This document shows positions 18,023 to 27,033 of a stretch of 64,000 bases of DNA, one piece after another. The translations under genes and the position numbers were made by a program. The stretch spans positions 5,580,001 through 5,644,000 of the forward strand of contig NZ_CP070225.1 in the NCBI RefSeq assembly GCF_021631985.1. The letters are read 5' to 3'. Each line of letters starts with the position of its first letter. Within the stretch, counting starts at the first letter, position 1. The notes beneath the pieces are model-generated. The model saw nothing but the letters and a program-made list of their open reading frames with translations. It did not search any database and was not told the origin of the DNA. Source of the DNA: Sandaracinus amylolyticus. GTDB lineage: Bacteria; Myxococcota_A; Polyangia; Polyangiales; Sandaracinaceae.

Positions 18023-20317
18023 TCAGTTGCAGCCCGGCGGATTGCCCGCGAGCGCGCAGGGAGCGCAGCGCTCGCCCGTCTGACAGGTCCGCTGCTGCAG
18101 GAGCGGAAGCTGCCAGCTCTCCACGAGGCAGTCGGGCACGCACACGCCGCTGTTCTCCGCCGAGAGCGGCGGGGTGCACTGCGCGAACTCGTGGCTCGGG
18201 TTCGCGAGGAACGGGTTCGGCACACAGATCTGCTGCACGCCGTCACGCGCCGCGCACGCCCGACTCGCGACTTCCAGCGCGTCCTGCTGCTCCATCGTCG
18301 TGAGCTCCGGGGGAACGCAGCGACCGCGTGCGCCCACCGTGTCGTGCACACAGCAGTTCGGGAACGTGAACGCGGGCTCGCTCGGCATGTCGCCGTTCAC
18401 GCGGCACGCGCCGCTCTCCGCGCCCGTGATCGGGTCGAAGCAGGGCGCGCAGCGATGGGTCGCGGGGCAGGTCGACTGCGGGAGACGATCCCCCTGGCTG
18501 CTCACTGCCGGGAGGCAGCTCGGCAGACAGCGTCCCTCCGCGCCCGCGATCGAGTCGCAGGTCATGGGGCGGAACGTGGGATCGGTGAAGTCGTCGGGCG
18601 CGCAGAGGCGCGGCGCGGTGCAGCCCGTCGAGTCGAGCTGCGTGCGCTGCGCGGGCGAGACGAGCTCGGGCGGGACGCACGAGCCGAGGCCACCGCAGCA
18701 GTTCGGGAACGTGTACGCGGGCTCGTCGGGCATGTCGCCGTTGAGCCGGCACGCGCCCGTGTCGTCACCGCTGATCGGGTCGAAGCACGGCGCGCACAGG
18801 TGCCCCGCGTCGCACGTGCCCTGCGACAGACGATCGGCCTGCGCGCCGATCGCCGGGAGACACGCGGGCAGACAGCGTCCCTCCGAGTCGTCGATCGAGC
18901 GGCAGGTCGTGGGCTCGGTCCCCGCGATCAGCGAGTCGGGCGCGCACAACGCGCCGGCGTCGGTGCAGGTGTCGGTGCCCAGCTGCGCGCGCTGCGCCTC
19001 GGGCACCAGCGTCGACGGCACGCACGCGCCGATCCCGCCGCAGCAGCGATCGAACGTGTTCGCGGGCTCGTCGGGCATGTCGCCGTTGAGCCGGCACGCG
19101 CCGGTGTCCTCACCGCTGATCGGGTCGTAACAAGGCGCGCACAGGTGCGCCTCGGTGCACGTGCTCTGCGGGAGTCGATCGGCCTGCTCGGCGATCGAAG
19201 GAAGGCACGAGGGCAGGCAGCGTCCTTCGGCGTCGCCGAGCGAGCGGCAGCTCGTCGGCTCCGCGCCCGCGATCAGCGCGTCGGGCGCGCAGAGCGTGCC
19301 TTCGTCCTCGCAGGTGTCGGTGCCGAGCTGCGAGCGCTGCGCCTCGGGCACCAGCGTCGAGGGCACGCACGCACCGATGCCGCCGCAGCAGCGATCGAAC
19401 GTGGTCGCCGGATCTTCGGGCTCGTCGCCGTTGAGCCGGCACGCGCCGGTGTCCTCGCCGTTCGTCGGGTCGTAGCAGGGCGCGCAGAGCTCACCCGCAT
19501 CGCACGATCCCTGCGACAGACGATCCGCCTGCGCCCCGATCGCCGGGAGACACGCGGGCAGACAGCGCCCCTCCACGCCCGCGATCGAGTCGCAGCGATC
19601 GGGCTGCGACGTCGGATCGATCAGCGCGCTCGGCGCGCAGAGCGTGTTCTCCTCGGTGCACGTGTCGACGCCGAGCTGCTCGCGCTGCGCCTCGGGCACG
19701 AGGTCGGTCGGCACGCACGAGCCCGCGCCACCGCAGCACTCCATGAACATGTCCGGCGGCTCCTGCGGGCCGGGATCGCAGCCGAGGTTGCACACGCCGG
19801 TGCTCTCGCCGGTGCGCGGGTCGTAGCAGGGCGCGCACTCCTCGCCCTCCTGACATCCCTCTTCCGGCAGCATGTCCGCCTGCTCGCTGATCTGCGGGAT
19901 GCAGCGCGACACGCAGCGACCTTCGGCGCCCCCGACCGAGCGGCACGTGGCGAGCAGGAACTCGCCCGTCGTCTCGATGAACGGATCGGGCACGCACTTG
20001 CTGCCCTCGTCGCAGTTCGCGAGCAGCGTGGCCTGCTCCTCCGAGACGAAGCTGTTGGGCACGCAGTGCGCGTCGATGCAGCCCTCGAGGAGGCACGGCG
20101 GTAGGAGGTCGGGCGCGATCGGTGGCGGCATCGCGTTCGGGCACGCGAAGCCGGAGTCACTGCCCGCATCGCCTGGGCCCGCGTCGAACGATGTGCTCGC
20201 GTCCGGCGAGCCGCCGTCGTCGTCGCCGCAGCCTACGAGCGAGGCCGCGACGATGCCCGCGAGCCACCACCTCCAACGCTCGGCCGAAGGCCGTCGCATG
20301 GTGCGCGCCATCACCAT
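18023..20317 (-). CDS. Large Cys-rich tandem-repeat lipoprotein
   Basis: A 764-residue predicted lipoprotein (leader with SLVGC lipobox, then an Asp/Gly/Ser-rich linker). The body is about five tandem repeats of 115 residues with roughly 12 cysteines each. Constant pieces are LCAPDALI, EGRCLPSCLPSI, QADRLPQSTC, LCAPCYDPISGEDTGACRL, DRCCGGIGACVP and LVPEAQRAQLGTDTC. I do not recognise a named family; the fold should be disulfide-stabilised and extracellular. ATG at 20317 has GGAAG upstream, with other in-frame ATGs at 20311 and 20299. It is divergent from a TetR gene, whose upstream repeats probably control both. Confidence 0.75.
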   Translation of the reverse strand: MVMARTMRRPSAERWRWWLAGIVAASLVGCGDDDGGSPDASTSFDAGPGDAGSDSGFACPNAMPPPIAPDLLPPCLLEGCIDAHCVPNSFVSEEQATLLANCDEGSKCVPDPFIETTGEFLLATCRSVGGAEGRCVSRCIPQISEQADMLPEEGCQEGEECAPCYDPRTGESTGVCNLGCDPGPQEPPDMFMECCGGAGSCVPTDLVPEAQREQLGVDTCTEENTLCAPSALIDPTSQPDRCDSIAGVEGRCLPACLPAIGAQADRLSQGSCDAGELCAPCYDPTNGEDTGACRLNGDEPEDPATTFDRCCGGIGACVPSTLVPEAQRSQLGTDTCEDEGTLCAPDALIAGAEPTSCRSLGDAEGRCLPSCLPSIAEQADRLPQSTCTEAHLCAPCYDPISGEDTGACRLNGDMPDEPANTFDRCCGGIGACVPSTLVPEAQRAQLGTDTCTDAGALCAPDSLIAGTEPTTCRSIDDSEGRCLPACLPAIGAQADRLSQGTCDAGHLCAPCFDPISGDDTGACRLNGDMPDEPAYTFPNCCGGLGSCVPPELVSPAQRTQLDSTGCTAPRLCAPDDFTDPTFRPMTCDSIAGAEGRCLPSCLPAVSSQGDRLPQSTCPATHRCAPCFDPITGAESGACRVNGDMPSEPAFTFPNCCVHDTVGARGRCVPPELTTMEQQDALEVASRACAARDGVQQICVPNPFLANPSHEFAQCTPPLSAENSGVCVPDCLVESWQLPLLQQRTCQTGERCAPCALAGNPPGCN
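18290..20000 (-). repeat. 345-bp coding tandem repeat
   Basis: DNA repeat inside the Cys-rich lipoprotein gene. The conserved CAGCAG/CAGCAC anchor (coding Cys-Cys) recurs at 18351, 18696, 19041, 19386 and 19734, giving spacings of 345, 345, 345 and 348 bases. The central copies are nearly identical in DNA, which indicates recent amplification or gene conversion. Confidence 0.85.
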
Positions 20318-20350
20318 CCCCTGTTCTTCCGGCTTCCCAAGCCGGACTGC

Positions 20351-20412
20351 GTGAGCCAAGAAACCGTGTGAGTTAAGACAGCGTGAGTTAACACGCGCAT
20401 TATCGATGCGCG
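20351..20412. promoter_or_regulatory. Direct repeats and dyad, candidate TetR operator
   Basis: The 134-base gap between the Cys-rich lipoprotein (start 20317) and the TetR gene (start 20452) holds three direct repeats GTGAGYYAA at 20351, 20368 and 20383 (the last two identical GTGAGTTAA, 15 bases apart). It also holds a perfect dyad CGCGCAT-TATCG-ATGCGCG at 20394-20412. The AT-rich repeats stand out in this GC-rich window. TetR proteins bind dyads, so 20394-20412 is the better operator candidate; the direct repeats may serve another regulator. Confidence 0.5.
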
Positions 20413-20451
20413 AACATACGTGTCAACGTCATCCCTGATAAACCAGCTCCA

Positions 20452-21147
20452 GTGGAATTCCGCGACAAGATCCTAATTGGCGCCGCCACCGCGTTCGGCG
20501 CGCTCGGCTATGCGAACACGCGCGTGGAGGACATCCTCCAGGAGTCCGGCGTGTCTCGCCCGACGTTCTACAAGCTCTTCGAGAGCAAGGACGACGTGTT
20601 CGAGACGCTCTCCGCGATGCATCACGCGGACGCGCTCGAGCGCATGCACCACGCGCTCGTGACCGCGGAGAACGGCATGGAGCGCCTCGCGTCGGTCATC
20701 GAGGCGTTCCTGCGATGGCGCGCGGGGCTCGGTCGTCTCGGGCGCGTGCTCGACATGGAGACGCGCAGTCCGCACAGCCATCTCGTGCGTCATCGCGAGG
20801 TCGTCATGAAGACGCTGCGCGATCAGTGGCAGCACGAGATGGTCGCGGGCGGACGGCCGCAGGTCGACCCGCTGATCTTCGAGGCGTTCATGGCGGCCGC
20901 CGAGCGCGTCGCCGACACCCTGCCCTTCGATCGCGCGATCACCGAGACCGACATCGCGCGCCGCAAGGCGGTGCTGCTCCGCATCGTGTCCGCGACGCTC
21001 GCCGCGGCCGACGAGCGCACGCCCGCGCTGCCGCTGCACCCCGATCACAACGCGCCGCGCGCGCCGCGCGCGAAGAAGTCGTCGGGCAAACATCGCCGCG
21101 TGGGCGCGCCTCCGCCGCCGCCGGGCGCGACCAGCAGCCGGCGCTGA
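20452..21147 (+). CDS. TetR-family transcriptional regulator
   Basis: A 231-residue TetR regulator: an N-terminal helix-turn-helix (KILIGAATAFGALGYANTRV, then ILQESGVSRPTFYKLFES) and an all-helical ligand/dimer domain with the usual weakly conserved sequence. The C-terminal 35 residues are a basic, proline-rich tail. The start is GTG at 20452, with a possible TGATAA -10 element only 10 bases upstream, so the transcript may have almost no leader. It lies between two huge secreted Cys-rich proteins and probably controls one or both. Confidence 0.88.
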   Translation: MEFRDKILIGAATAFGALGYANTRVEDILQESGVSRPTFYKLFESKDDVFETLSAMHHADALERMHHALVTAENGMERLASVIEAFLRWRAGLGRLGRVLDMETRSPHSHLVRHREVVMKTLRDQWQHEMVAGGRPQVDPLIFEAFMAAAERVADTLPFDRAITETDIARRKAVLLRIVSATLAAADERTPALPLHPDHNAPRAPRAKKSSGKHRRVGAPPPPPGATSSRR

Positions 21148-21201
21148 CGGCAGGTCGCGCGCTCGGTCGTCGTACGATGGGCCCTTCGCCGGAGGTGCCC
21201 G

Positions 21202-24200
21202 TTGCGTCGCGTCCATCTGCTCGCTGCGCTCGCGCTCGTCGCGTGCTCCTCGGAGACGTCGCCCTCGTCGTGCGACGAGCACGAGTGCGACGACCCCGCT
21301 CGCGTGTGCGTCGAGCGCGACGACGGGCTCGCGTGCGTGTGCCGCCCCGGGACCGTCGAGCGCGAGGGCGCGTGCGTCGCGCCGGACGCGTGCAGCGCCG
21401 ACACCTGCAGTCATCACGGCACCTGCGACGACGCGTCGGGCGCACCGATCTGCGCGTGCGAGCGCGGGTACGACGAGCTCGACTGCAGCGGCTGCGCAGA
21501 CGGCTTCCACGACGACGGCGCGGGCGGATGCACCGACCAGGCGTGCGAGCCCGATCCCTGTCCCGCCGATCGCCGCTGCATCGCGAGCCCCGAAGGTGCG
21601 CGCTGCGAGTGCCCTGCGGGCACCCACGACGACGACGGCGCGTGCGTGCCCGACACGACGTGCCTGCCGACGAGCTGCAACGGCCACGGAAGCTGCGACG
21701 ACGCGAGCGGTCGCCCGAGCTGCGCGTGCGAAGAGGGCTGGATCGGCGCGTCGTGCGACGGATGCGACGAGGCGAGCGGCTTCCACGACGACGGCGCGGG
21801 CGGGTGCACGATGGATCCCTGCCTGCCGAATCCGTGCACTGCCCCGAGCCAGAGCGTGTGCGCGGTGATCGAGGGCGGTGAGATCGAGTGCCGGTGCGAC
21901 CCGGGCTTCCACCTCGAGGGCGGGGCGTGCGTGATCGACGAGACGTGCGAGGCGAGCTCGTGCGGCGATCACGGTACGTGCGCGGTCGTCGACGGACGCA
22001 TCGTGTGCACCTGCGAGACGGGCTGGACCGGCGACGCCTGCGATGCGTGCGACGACGGCTACCACGACGACGGCGCGGGCGGATGCACGACGGATGTGTG
22101 CCTGCCGAATCCGTGCACTGCGCCGAGCCAGAGCGTGTGCATCGACGAGGGCGGCACCGCGCGCTGCGAGTGCGATCCCGGATATCACTCCGACGGAGTC
22201 GGCGGCTGCACGGACGACCCGTGCGTGCCGAGCCCCTGCGCCGCGATGGGCATGGCGTGCCGCGTCGTGGGCGGGAGCGCGGAGTGTTACGAGCCGCCGT
22301 GCGACGACGACAATCCGTGCACCGTCGATGCGTTCGACGGCGCGCGCTGCACCCACGCCCCGCGGCCCGATGGCTCGTCGTGCTCGACGACGCTCTGCGT
22401 GCGCGATCAGGAGTGCAGCGCCGGCGTGTGCGGCGGGGGCACGAGCGTGACGTGCGACGACGGAAACCCGTGCACGCGCGACTCGTGCGACGCGATCACC
22501 GGATGCCGCGCGGCGAACGACGACACGCTCGTGCCGAGCGACGGGTTCGCGTGCACGCGGGATCGCTGCAGCGCCGGCGCGCGCGTGCACACGCCCGACG
22601 ACGTCGCGTGCGACGACGGACGTTGGTGCACCGGCACCGCGACCTGTCAGCCGAGCGCGCCGAGCGCGGACGCGAGTGGATGCGTCGTCGCGAACGTGCC
22701 CACGCCTCCGGGGCCCGACGGGCCGTGCCTGCGCTTCGTGTGCAACGACACGACGCGCAGCTTCACGCGCGTGACGTCGACGGTCGGCGCGAGCTGCGAC
22801 GACACGCTCGCGTGCACGACGAGCGATCGCTGCACCACGAGCGGCGCGTGCGCGGGCACGCCCACCACGTCGTGCGGCGACGTCGACGGCGCGTGCACCG
22901 GTGCGCCGTTCGGCACCGGCGTCGACATCCCGCTCGCGCGCGTGATGGGCCGCGTGACCTACCGCGGGAGCGACACGTTCCCCGACACGCGCCGTAGCTA
23001 CGACGTCGGGCTCTGGCTGCGCAACGAGTCGACGGGCGTGTACACGTCGCTCGAGACCGTGCACTTCTCGACCACGTGGGACGGCGACGGCTATCCCGTG
23101 CAGAGCACGTCGGAGAGCGACGATCGTGTGATCGATCTGCCGGTGCTCCCCGGCGTCTACGACGTCGTCTACATGCGCTGGACCTCGCGCGACGACGAGG
23201 GTCGGCGGGTGTTCGGGCACGAGGCGAGCGACCCCTATCCGTTCGCGCTCCACGTGCTGCAGGAAGACGTCGTGATCGGCCCGGGCACGACGCCGCTCGA
23301 CGTCGACGTCGCGCCGGTGCGCGTGACCGGCGCGGTGCGTTACGCGGGCAGCACGACGTTCCCCGACACGCGCCGCAGCTACGACGTCGGCCTCTGGCTG
23401 CGCGATCGCGCGACCGGCGTGTACACGTCGCTCGAGGACGTCGCGTTCTCGACCACGTGGGACGGCGACGGGTACCCCGTGCGCACGAACGACACGAGCG
23501 ACGATCGCGCGATCGACCTCGCGGTGCTCCCCGGTCGCTACGACGTCGTCTACATGCGATGGACCTCGCGCGACGACGCAGGACAGCGCGTGCTCGGTCA
23601 CGAGGCCGCCGATCCCTACCCGTTCGCGATGCACGTGCTGCGCGAGGACGTCGTGATCGGCGCGGGCGCGACCTCGCTCGACGTCGACATCGCGCCGGTG
23701 CGCGTGACCGGCGCCGTGCGATACGCGGGCGGCACCTCGTTCCCCGACACCCGCCGCTCGTACAACGTCGGGCTCTGGCTGCGCGATCGCTCGACCGGCA
23801 TGCACACGTCGCTCGAGGACGTCGCGTTCTCGACCACGTGGGACGGCGACGGCTATCCGATCCGCAGCTCGAGCACGAGCGACGATCGCGCCATCGATCT
23901 CGCGGTGCTCCCCGGTCGCTACGACGTCGTCTACATGCGCTGGACCTCGCGGGACGATGCGGGCCGTCGCGTGCTCGGCCACGAGGCCGCCGATCCCTAT
24001 CCGTTCGCGCTCCACCTGCTGCGCGAGGACGTCGTGATCGGCCCGGGATCGACCTCGCTCGACGTCGACATCGCGCCGGTGCGCGTGAGCGGCGCGATCA
24101 CCTACGCAGGCAGCGCGTCGTTCCCCGACACGCGTCGCTCGTACAACGTCGGGCTCTGGCTGCGCGATCGATCGACCGGGATCCACACGTCGCTCGAGGA

Positions 24201-25188
24201 CGTCGCGTTCTCGACCACCTGGGACGGCGATGGCTATCCGATCCGCAGCTCGAGCACGAGCGACGATCGCGTCGTCGATCTCGCGGTGCTGCCCGGTCGC
24301 TACGACCTCGTCTACATGCGCTGGACCTCGCGCGACGACGAAGGCCGGCGCGTGCTCGGTCACGAAGCGGCTGATCCGTATCCGTTCGCGTGGCACGTGC
24401 TGCGCGAGGACGTGGCGATCGGTGCGGGCTCGAGCGTGATCGACGTCGACATCGCGCCGGTGCGGATCACCGGTGCGGTCACGTTCCGCGGCAGCGCCTC
24501 GTTCCCCGACACCCGACGCTCGTACAACGTCGGGCTCTGGCTGCGCGATCGCGCGACCGGCATGCACACGTCGCTCGAGGACGTCGCGTTCTCGACCACG
24601 TGGGACGGCGACGGCTATCCGATCCGCAGCTCGAGCACGAGCGATGATCGCGTCGTCGATCTCGCGGTGCTGCCCGGCCGCTACGACGTCGTGTACATGC
24701 GCTGGACCTCGCGCGACGACGCGGGCGATCGCGTCTTCGGCCACGAGAGCGCGGACCCCTATCCCTTCGCGCACCACGCGCTGCGCGAGGACGTCGTGAT
24801 CGACGCGGGCGCACGCGCGGTGAGCGTCGATCTCGCGCCGGTGCGCCTCTCCGGCGCGGTCACCTACGCGGGGGGCACGTCGTTCCCCGACACGACGCGC
24901 AGCTACGACGTCGGCCTCTGGATGCGCGATCGCTCGACCGGCATGCACACCTCGCTCGAGGACGTCGCGTTCTCGACGACGTGGGACGGCGATGGCTATC
25001 CGATCCGCAGCAGCGACACGAGCGACGATCGTGTGCTCGACATCCCCGTGTTCCCCGGCACCTACGACGTCGTGTACATGCGCTGGACGTCGCGCGACGA
25101 TGTCGGCCGCCGCGCGTTCGGCCATCAACCGGACGACGCGTATCCGTTCGCGCACCACACGCTGCAGCAGTGCCGCGTGATCGAGTGA
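21202..25188 (+). CDS. Giant lipoprotein: EGF-like region + six 127-residue repeats
   Basis: A 1328-residue predicted surface lipoprotein starting at TTG 21202 (GGAGG just upstream; lipobox ALVACSS). Residues about 20-350 are EGF-like modules with repeated C-x-C-x5-G patterns and conserved GFHDDGAGGCT; 350-575 hold DDGNPCTRDSCD-type Cys motifs. From about residue 578 to the end are six near-identical 127-residue units with FPDTRRSYDVGLWLRD, HTSLEDVAFSTTWDGDGYP, VLPGRYDVVYMRWTSRDD and GHEAADPYPFA. The units are Cys-free and beta-rich. The domain order resembles adhesins; a binding role is inferred. I recognise no family for the repeat unit. Confidence 0.8.
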   Translation: MRRVHLLAALALVACSSETSPSSCDEHECDDPARVCVERDDGLACVCRPGTVEREGACVAPDACSADTCSHHGTCDDASGAPICACERGYDELDCSGCADGFHDDGAGGCTDQACEPDPCPADRRCIASPEGARCECPAGTHDDDGACVPDTTCLPTSCNGHGSCDDASGRPSCACEEGWIGASCDGCDEASGFHDDGAGGCTMDPCLPNPCTAPSQSVCAVIEGGEIECRCDPGFHLEGGACVIDETCEASSCGDHGTCAVVDGRIVCTCETGWTGDACDACDDGYHDDGAGGCTTDVCLPNPCTAPSQSVCIDEGGTARCECDPGYHSDGVGGCTDDPCVPSPCAAMGMACRVVGGSAECYEPPCDDDNPCTVDAFDGARCTHAPRPDGSSCSTTLCVRDQECSAGVCGGGTSVTCDDGNPCTRDSCDAITGCRAANDDTLVPSDGFACTRDRCSAGARVHTPDDVACDDGRWCTGTATCQPSAPSADASGCVVANVPTPPGPDGPCLRFVCNDTTRSFTRVTSTVGASCDDTLACTTSDRCTTSGACAGTPTTSCGDVDGACTGAPFGTGVDIPLARVMGRVTYRGSDTFPDTRRSYDVGLWLRNESTGVYTSLETVHFSTTWDGDGYPVQSTSESDDRVIDLPVLPGVYDVVYMRWTSRDDEGRRVFGHEASDPYPFALHVLQEDVVIGPGTTPLDVDVAPVRVTGAVRYAGSTTFPDTRRSYDVGLWLRDRATGVYTSLEDVAFSTTWDGDGYPVRTNDTSDDRAIDLAVLPGRYDVVYMRWTSRDDAGQRVLGHEAADPYPFAMHVLREDVVIGAGATSLDVDIAPVRVTGAVRYAGGTSFPDTRRSYNVGLWLRDRSTGMHTSLEDVAFSTTWDGDGYPIRSSSTSDDRAIDLAVLPGRYDVVYMRWTSRDDAGRRVLGHEAADPYPFALHLLREDVVIGPGSTSLDVDIAPVRVSGAITYAGSASFPDTRRSYNVGLWLRDRSTGIHTSLEDVAFSTTWDGDGYPIRSSSTSDDRVVDLAVLPGRYDLVYMRWTSRDDEGRRVLGHEAADPYPFAWHVLREDVAIGAGSSVIDVDIAPVRITGAVTFRGSASFPDTRRSYNVGLWLRDRATGMHTSLEDVAFSTTWDGDGYPIRSSSTSDDRVVDLAVLPGRYDVVYMRWTSRDDAGDRVFGHESADPYPFAHHALREDVVIDAGARAVSVDLAPVRLSGAVTYAGGTSFPDTTRSYDVGLWMRDRSTGMHTSLEDVAFSTTWDGDGYPIRSSDTSDDRVLDIPVFPGTYDVVYMRWTSRDDVGRRAFGHQPDDAYPFAHHTLQQCRVIE
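22933..25188 (+). repeat. Six-copy, exact 381-bp coding tandem repeat
   Basis: The anchor GCGCCGGTGC recurs at 23311, 23692, 24073, 24454 and 24835, always exactly 381 bases apart, with no insertion or deletion between copies; the first copy begins near 22933 and the sixth is shortened at the stop. Inner copies are more alike in DNA than the outer ones, as expected from unequal crossing-over. Unit length is 127 codons. Confidence 0.92.
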
Positions 25189-25200
25189 GAGGAGAGCGAC

Positions 25201-25467
25201 ATGGGCATCGTGGTGCGACTGATCGTCCTCGGCCTCTTCGTCCTGGGCGGTCTCGCGCTCTGGGCGCATCGCACCGCGCAGGCGAAGCGCCGCCTCGCGG
25301 AGGTCGACGCCGGCAAGCGCTGCGTCGGGTGCGGCGGCACCGACGTGCGCGTGAACGGCGACGAGGTGCGCTGCGCCGACTGCCTCTACACGACGACGCT
25401 CTCGCGCCTGCGGGCCGAGAAGATCGACGCGTCGGAGCTCTCGCGACTGATGCGCCCCGAAGACTGA
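25201..25467 (+). CDS. Small membrane-anchored zinc-ribbon protein
   Basis: An 88-residue protein: one membrane segment (residues 4-24), then CVGC and CADC pairs 17 residues apart, a zinc-ribbon knuckle facing one side of the membrane. AGAGGAGAG precedes the ATG. It starts 12 bases after the giant repeat protein and is likely co-transcribed. Its stop is 3 bases from the stop of the convergent operon. Function unknown. Confidence 0.65.
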   Translation: MGIVVRLIVLGLFVLGGLALWAHRTAQAKRRLAEVDAGKRCVGCGGTDVRVNGDEVRCADCLYTTTLSRLRAEKIDASELSRLMRPED

Positions 25468-25470
25468 GCG

Positions 25471-27033
25471 TCAGCGCAGGACGAAGCCGAGCGGCGCCTT
25501 GCCCTGCACCTGCGCGTGCTCGTCGCACATCGCGTCGGGCACGCCCGCCGCGCGCATCACGGTCCGCCACACGCGCGCGCTGTCGAGTCGTCCGTCGATG
25601 CCGCGGAACGAGCCGGTCGGCGCGCCGGTCTCGGGATCGGGCGGGTGATAGGTGAACCCGTCGTGCCCGCCCTCGTTCGTCAGCCGGATGTCGCCCCAGT
25701 AGCCGCCGCGGATGCCGCCGCCCGCGAGGATCAGCGTGTTCTTGCCGTCGTTGCCGTAGCTGTTCGCCTTCGGGCTGCGGCTGCCGTCGAGCGTGTACAC
25801 CGCGATCACGGTGCGCTCGTAGAGGCCCGCCTCCTTGAGCTTCGTGATCAGGCGCGCGAGCGGCTTCGAGATCTGCTTCGCCTGGGTGCGCACCGAGAGC
25901 TCGGGGCGGAAGCCGTGCAGATCCATGTAGTCGAACTCGAGCGCGACGGTGCGCGTCACGCCCGCGTTGACGAGCTTGAACGCGTACGCGGTCTGCTCCC
26001 AGATGTGCGCCTTCACGCGATCGTCGGGGCACTCGAAGCTCTCGGTGTCGCCCTCGGTGCACATCTGGTTGGGCACGCCCTCGCTCCAGAACGCGCGCTC
26101 TTCCTCGGTGAGCGGCAGCGAGAGCACGCGCGGCTCGCGCACGTGGAGGATCTCGCGCGCCTCGTCGATCTGCTGCGCATGACCGGTGCGCACGCTGTCG
26201 ACGAACCCACGGCGCGAGAGGAAGCGCTGGTCGAGGCGACCGAGCACCGCGCGCAGCGCGTCGGCCTGCTCCGCGGTGGGCACCACGTTGAGGTCCTCGA
26301 CGAACGCGGGGAACGCGTCGAAGAGCTGCGAGCGCGAGCGGATGCGATCGAGCTCCGCGCCCGGCAGGCCGCCGCCGAAGTGGAAGACGGTGTGGTTCGA
26401 GCGCGAGAGCCCCTTGAACGCGACGCCGTTGCGCAGCGAGGGATCGGCGAGCTTCGCCCAGTGGTTGTGCAGCGACGCGGGCGTCGGGACGCTCGCGTAC
26501 CAGCGCATGTTCCCGCCGTCGGCGGTCGCGGGATCGTTCTCGAACATCGGCATCGCGCCGGCGAGCCGCTCTTCGGCGCGGCCCGGCGAGCGGATCGCGT
26601 TGCCCGCCTCGTGCCCGTGGATCGCGCCGCTCGACGCCTCGCAGTGATCGATCTGCGCGATCGTGTCGAGGTGCGGCTCGAGCTCGTACGAGTCGGCGGT
26701 GAGGTACACGCCGCTCTCGGTGCGCCGGATCTCGCTCTGCTGCGCGAACATCGTGATGCCGTCGCCGGTCTCGCCGCGGCGGACGTCGCCGTAGGTCGCG
26801 ATCCCGGGCGGCACCATCACGTGCATCTGGTCCCACTGATCGCGGAGATCGATCTCGATGAAGATCGTCTCCATCTCGCGGTCCTGCGCGTACGCGGTGC
26901 CGCCGGCCATCTCGTTCGCGGCGAAGCGCAGCGCGCTCGGCACCGCGGGCGCGGCGAGCGCGACGCCGAGGAGCTTCAGGAACGAGCGCCGCTGCACCGC
27001 GCTCATGCGCTCGATCTCGTAGAGCTTCTTCAC
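25471..27033 (-). CDS. Tat-exported DUF1501-type protein
   Basis: A 520-residue protein with a twin-arginine leader (MSAVQRRSFLKLLGVALAA near residue 10). The body resembles DUF1501/DUF1552 secreted proteins of the alkaline-phosphatase-like superfamily, with VALEFDYMDLHGF, YTLDGSRSPKANSYG, NTLILAGGGIRGGYWGD and EGGHDGFTYHPPD. Tat export suggests folding or cofactor loading before export. The start is GTG at 27033, overlapping the stop of the upstream gene (GTGA) with GGAGG in front. Members of these families are often paired with cytochrome-type proteins, as here. The reaction is unknown. Confidence 0.7.
   Translation of the reverse strand: MKKLYEIERMSAVQRRSFLKLLGVALAAPAVPSALRFAANEMAGGTAYAQDREMETIFIEIDLRDQWDQMHVMVPPGIATYGDVRRGETGDGITMFAQQSEIRRTESGVYLTADSYELEPHLDTIAQIDHCEASSGAIHGHEAGNAIRSPGRAEERLAGAMPMFENDPATADGGNMRWYASVPTPASLHNHWAKLADPSLRNGVAFKGLSRSNHTVFHFGGGLPGAELDRIRSRSQLFDAFPAFVEDLNVVPTAEQADALRAVLGRLDQRFLSRRGFVDSVRTGHAQQIDEAREILHVREPRVLSLPLTEEERAFWSEGVPNQMCTEGDTESFECPDDRVKAHIWEQTAYAFKLVNAGVTRTVALEFDYMDLHGFRPELSVRTQAKQISKPLARLITKLKEAGLYERTVIAVYTLDGSRSPKANSYGNDGKNTLILAGGGIRGGYWGDIRLTNEGGHDGFTYHPPDPETGAPTGSFRGIDGRLDSARVWRTVMRAAGVPDAMCDEHAQVQGKAPLGFVLR

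Noticed and set aside
20473-25269. 1598-codon open frame antisense to the TetR and giant repeat genes
   Set aside because: Its residues are Arg/His/Ala/Val-rich and mirror the repeats of the sense gene; high-GC third positions keep antisense frames open. No family sequence.
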